This document shows positions 41,221-43,653 of a DNA stretch of 43,653 nucleotides, one piece after another. Both the position numbers and the translations under genes were made by a program. The notes below the pieces were generated by a model. That model was not told the DNA's origin, searched no databases, and was given only the letters and a program-made list of their open reading frames with translations. This stretch comes from Effusibacillus consociatus (GTDB lineage Bacteria > Bacillota > Bacilli > Tumebacillales > Effusibacillaceae), in the NCBI RefSeq assembly GCF_042652925.1, contig NZ_JBHSHC010000053.1, forward strand, positions 1-43,653, in the 5' to 3' direction. Positions within the stretch are counted from its first letter, which is position 1; each line of letters starts with the position of its first letter.

Positions 41221-41715
41221 ATGAGTCAATCAAGTGAGGGAACTTTTCAGGTGCAAGTAAAAACGACCTTTATCGAATACGAGTGGGATCGGATGAAGCA
41301 CCTCCTCTTGGAGTGGGAAAGAAAGTTTGGATGTTCCGTCGAGGAGGACTCTGGAAAAGTTACGTTGTCCATCGGGAAACCAAGTGAAATTCAACTCGTT
41401 TTGAAAGGCAGAAAAGAACGGCGGTCTGTTCGTTTCTATTCCGGCCAAATTTTGGGACATCGTATGGATGAAGAGTTGCTGTCCGATCTTTTGAATTGGA
41501 TCTGTAACGTTCAAACCAGTTCAAAAGACACATTGGGTCTCATCATCACGAAGGATGGTCATTATCCAAGACCTCTGGTTGTAAAGAATGGTGAACTGTA
41601 TGATGAGACCCGAATGATGGATATCTTGTGGGAGCACTACGCGGCTACCCGTGTTAGGGAATCGCGGCGAATGGAAGATGTTTATCACTTTCTGCGCGAT
41701 GTTCCCAGGTATTAA
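41221..41715 (+). CDS. Hypothetical protein (164 aa)
   Basis: This is a soluble, charged protein of no recognised family. It shows a helix with WDRMKHLLLEWERKFG and a beta part LVLKGRKERRSVRFYSGQIL. It has its own promoter and a good ribosome site. Its stop codon overlaps that of the convergent HTH gene (TTAA at 41712-41715), so no terminator separates them. Confidence 0.65.
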   Translation: MSQSSEGTFQVQVKTTFIEYEWDRMKHLLLEWERKFGCSVEEDSGKVTLSIGKPSEIQLVLKGRKERRSVRFYSGQILGHRMDEELLSDLLNWICNVQTSSKDTLGLIITKDGHYPRPLVVKNGELYDETRMMDILWEHYAATRVRESRRMEDVYHFLRDVPRY

Positions 41716-42116
41716 CCGCGTTTTCCCTCGGTGCTGCGGGAACGATACGATATTTTTTTCTCTTGTAAATATTTCATCAGTATAGGTTTAGGCACTCTGT
41801 ATGTGTCTCCGAACTTCAAAGCCGGGATTTCTCCCTTTGCCGCTTTCCGGAGGACGGTTGAATAAACCATAGGCCCCAGATGTTCCGATAAGAAATTCTG
41901 GACTTCGTATAAGGTAAGGAAAGTTGTGTCTAATTGAATCTCCATTGGTTCAACTGAAGTTTTATGCAGGGCAACAACTTCGGATAATACATATCGGTTG
42001 AATTTTTTAACCTCCGGATGATTCTTTGCATCTTGATGAAGCATCCCCAGCAAGGAAGAATAGTCCACTTTAAACAAGGTCGAGAGTTGTTCAATTGTAC
42101 AATATATTGGGGTCAT
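41712..42116 (-). CDS. Small HTH (excisionase-like) protein, second of a pair
   Basis: This protein of about 134 residues has a C-terminal excisionase/MerR-like winged helix: TLYEVQNFLSEHLGP, VYSTVLRKAAKGEIPALKFG, TYRVPKPILMKYLQEKK. The N-terminal half (IEQLSTLFKVDYSSLLGML) looks like a second, degenerate HTH. I prefer ATG 42116, nine bases after GGAGGG; ATG 42143 overlaps the upstream gene stop (ATGA) and is possible. It is likely a DNA-binding regulator; the target may be the divergent operon. Confidence 0.65.
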   Translation of the reverse strand: MTPIYCTIEQLSTLFKVDYSSLLGMLHQDAKNHPEVKKFNRYVLSEVVALHKTSVEPMEIQLDTTFLTLYEVQNFLSEHLGPMVYSTVLRKAAKGEIPALKFGDTYRVPKPILMKYLQEKKISYRSRSTEGKRG

Positions 42117-42139
42117 AATAAACATCCCTCCGGAAAATG

Positions 42140-42526
42140 TCATGATAAATCTTTACGAAGAATTTCTATCGGAATATAGTACGTGCCTCCAAGATTGTAG
42201 GCTTTGATTTGATTGGTCTGAATCCATCGTTTTAAAGTTCGCTGTTCAATGGTGATACCGTATTCTTTGAGAACGGCAAGTGTGCCCTGTATTTTAGTAA
42301 ATTGAGGTTTTATCGGTCGTTTGCAATTCTCATATACCTTCCATTCCGGAATTTCAAAATTCCAGCAGCGATTTTCATACAGATAGTTCTCGAAATCTTG
42401 AGTTGTGATAGATTTCTTCCCGTCTTTCTTCACAAATGGAATTTCGTTTGCTCGGATTTTCTGACGGAGAGCTGCATCTGTGACTCCTAAAACGGTTGCA
42501 AGTTCAACGACGGTGTAATGTTCCAA
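42140..42526 (-). CDS. Small HTH (excisionase-like) protein, first of a pair
   Basis: This 128-residue protein has two excisionase-like HTH units: YTVVELATVLGVTDAALRQK with IPFVKKDGKKSITTQDFENY, and YGITIEQRTLKRWIQTNQI with AYNLGGTYYIPIEILRK. It uses a TTG start at 42526 behind AAAAGGAG. The pair with the downstream HTH gene is coupled (ATGA overlap region). Placement divergent to a SAF-domain operon suggests it regulates that operon or itself; this is inference. Confidence 0.7.
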   Translation of the reverse strand: MEHYTVVELATVLGVTDAALRQKIRANEIPFVKKDGKKSITTQDFENYLYENRCWNFEIPEWKVYENCKRPIKPQFTKIQGTLAVLKEYGITIEQRTLKRWIQTNQIKAYNLGGTYYIPIEILRKDLS

Positions 42527-42542
42527 CTGCTTCGCTCCTTTT

Positions 42543-42589
42543 TTATACTTGTTTGGAATAAGTTCAAAAAATTAAGTTTACAAGTATAA
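42543..42589. promoter_or_regulatory. 9-bp dyad in the divergent regulatory region
   Basis: TTATACTTG (42543-42551) and CAAGTATAA (42581-42589) are perfectly inverted, 29 bases apart. The distance (centre to centre about 38) is too long for one small dimer but suits two cooperating sites or an RNA stem. It lies just upstream of the minus-strand HTH gene. Confidence 0.45.
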
Positions 42590-42668
42590 GCGCCACGTTG
42601 CAAGATGTGGCGACAACGCCGGATAGACATCCTGGTTTAAGACTTGGAGAAGACCAAGTTTTCTTTAA
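42590..42668 (+). ncRNA. Three consecutive hairpins: structured leader or small RNA
   Basis: On the plus strand three helices follow each other: CGCCAC/GTGGCG (about 42591-42614), CCGGAT/ATCCTGG with a bulge (about 42620-42637), and ACTTGG/CCAAGT (about 42643-42660) followed by TTTTCTTT. The last is terminator-like. The segment lies between the divergent HTH gene and the SAF-domain gene. It matches no riboswitch class I can recall. Confidence 0.45.
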
Positions 42669-42761
42669 AGGTATACGAATATATAGCCATATTTTTGTCC
42701 TGTCTTGAGTATATCGGAAGCTTAAACAAAGTGCCAGAAAGAGGGGATAACAAAAAAAATA

Positions 42762-42790
42762 TTGCAATTATACCAATTATTTTGTATATT
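42762..42790 (+). promoter_or_regulatory. Sigma-A-type promoter of the SAF-domain gene
   Basis: TTGCAA (42762-42767), a 17-base spacer and TATATT (42785-42790), 30 bases before the GTG start. If used, the upstream hairpins would not be part of this transcript. Confidence 0.6.
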
Positions 42791-42819
42791 ATTTTTGTGT
42801 TTAGCCTTCCGGAAACGAG

Positions 42820-43452
42820 GTGAGGGGAATCTTCAAGAAGGGGTGGACGACTGGAGTATTCGCCTTGATTGCGGGTGCTCTCACTTTTGCTTTCGCCTCG
42901 GTCGGAAATTCGACCGAACGAATCGTAAAAGCCAAAACCGCAATTCCGAAGGGGCAAGTCCTTTCCGAGGAGTGGTTTGAGACGGCTGAAGTTCCGAAGC
43001 GTGAAGCCTGGATGATTGGAAATGTCAACGAAATCAAGGGACTCATCGCCAAACATGACATTGCCGCAAATGAGTACTTATCCAAACATGATGTATCACC
43101 CAAAAGAATGGTAACGTTTATGGCTAACGAAAGAGAGTTTACTGTTCAGACTGATCTGAGCCGATGTGTTGGAGGGGATCTTGGAGAAGGAGATTTTGCA
43201 GATGTTCTTTTTTTCGATAAAAGCACATTTCAAGCCCAGCCGCTTTTTACCGTCTCGATTCTTGAAGTGAACAATCGTTCCGGCCAAACTTTAAATGAAA
43301 GGGAAAAAGAGGTTCGGGACTCGGTGCCTGCCACAGTGAAAATCAAAGTCACGACTGAACAGGCGGCTGCATTGTTGGCATTTGAGCAAAGGGGATTGGT
43401 GGCGTTTGCGAAAGTTCCCGATGAAGTGGTAAAGCAGGTGGCGAACCCATGA
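42820..43452 (+). CDS. CpaB/SAF-domain protein, probable Tad/Flp pilus component
   Basis: This is a 210-residue protein with an N-terminal membrane segment (about residues 10-28) and a SAF domain: ERIVKAKTAIPKGQVLSEEWFE, IKGLIAKHDIAANEYLSKHDV. Such proteins (CpaB/RcpC) build the base of Tad/Flp-type pili. The start is GTG 42820; ribosome site GGAAACGAG is modest. Its stop overlaps the next start (ATGA). The rest of the putative operon lies beyond the window, so the pilus assignment is provisional. Confidence 0.75.
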   Translation: MRGIFKKGWTTGVFALIAGALTFAFASVGNSTERIVKAKTAIPKGQVLSEEWFETAEVPKREAWMIGNVNEIKGLIAKHDIAANEYLSKHDVSPKRMVTFMANEREFTVQTDLSRCVGGDLGEGDFADVLFFDKSTFQAQPLFTVSILEVNNRSGQTLNEREKEVRDSVPATVKIKVTTEQAAALLAFEQRGLVAFAKVPDEVVKQVANP

Positions 43453-43653
43453 AAAGAACCGTGATTGCCGGATTGGAGAATCAGGCTGTTTATCAAAATA
43501 TGGTTGAGTTTTTGGAGCGGCCGGAATCCGGAATCGAGTTGGAAATCGGCCGGAATTTCGCAAGTCAGGCAACCTTCCTTTATTTTTGGCTGAGTTCAAA
43601 TATAGTGTTGCCTCCAAACATTAGTTCTGGTAATCTTCAGATATACAGAACGT
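43449..43653 (+). CDS. Partial gene at window end, possibly a CpaE-like pilus assembly protein
   Basis: A frame opens at ATG 43449, overlapping the stop of the SAF-domain gene, and continues without a stop to the window end (about 68 residues). The start reads MKRTVIAGLENQAVYQNMVE. There is no recognisable motif yet; in Tad-type operons a CpaE/TadZ-like protein commonly follows CpaB. The assignment is by context only. Confidence 0.55.
   Translation, partial: MKRTVIAGLENQAVYQNMVEFLERPESGIELEIGRNFASQATFLYFWLSSNIVLPPNISSGNLQIYRT

Noticed and set aside
42590..42668. c-di-GMP riboswitch before the pilus-type operon
   Set aside because: The context is suggestive, but the conserved GEMM-I and class II core sequences are absent.
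1..43653. CRISPR arrays, rRNA or tRNA genes
   Set aside because: No regularly spaced repeats, and no conserved rRNA or tRNA sequence, were found on reading either strand.

Overview
The window is ordinary bacterial chromosome from an endospore-forming member of the Bacillota. Evidence: strong AGGAGG-type ribosome sites with ATG, GTG and TTG starts, a CotF-family spore coat protein, a DynA-type double dynamin, a KimA potassium transporter under a c-di-AMP (ydaO) riboswitch, and CsaA. A genus cannot be fixed from sequence alone; an Alicyclobacillaceae-like organism (Effusibacillus or Tumebacillus type) is my guess. No rRNA, tRNA or CRISPR array was seen.

Bases 1-8137 are an AT-richer island: the 3' part of a class II lanthipeptide (lantibiotic) locus. 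It holds the cyclase end of LanM (apparently broken by an in-frame stop near the window edge), a peptidase-containing exporter LanT, a membrane-anchored thioredoxin-like protein and a VKOR-family protein (a likely disulfide-forming pair), an IS110-family insertion sequence in the opposite orientation, and a LanF-LanE-LanG self-immunity ABC transporter. No precursor peptide gene is visible; it would lie upstream of base 1.

Bases 8400-15500 are housekeeping and sporulation-flavoured genes: an SDR oxidoreductase, two VOC proteins, an orphan PhnC-type ATPase followed by a 5'-nucleotidase-family enzyme without a signal peptide, a DUF2935 protein, two small unknown proteins, a heme-oxygenase-fold di-iron protein and a CotF-like coat protein.

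Bases 15500-41000 are rich in cyclic-dinucleotide signalling. There are four c-di-GMP proteins (GAF-GGDEF, two GGDEF+HD-GYP, one HD-GYP) and one c-di-AMP-controlled gene (kimA). Interleaved are a His-rich lipoprotein, a 1278-residue double dynamin, a group II truncated hemoglobin, a complete TAXI-type TRAP transporter operon with DUF1850, oligoendopeptidase F, a 30-residue hydrophobic peptide with a structured leader, DUF5317, TrmB, a secreted subtilase with a palindromic operator candidate, CsaA and a GNAT acetyltransferase.

Bases 41200-43653 hold an unknown 164-residue protein, two small excisionase-like HTH proteins on the minus strand, and, divergently, the start of a CpaB/SAF-domain operon (probably Tad/Flp pilus) that runs off the window. 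The divergent region carries a 9-bp dyad, three consecutive hairpins and a good promoter, so it looks like a regulated leader.
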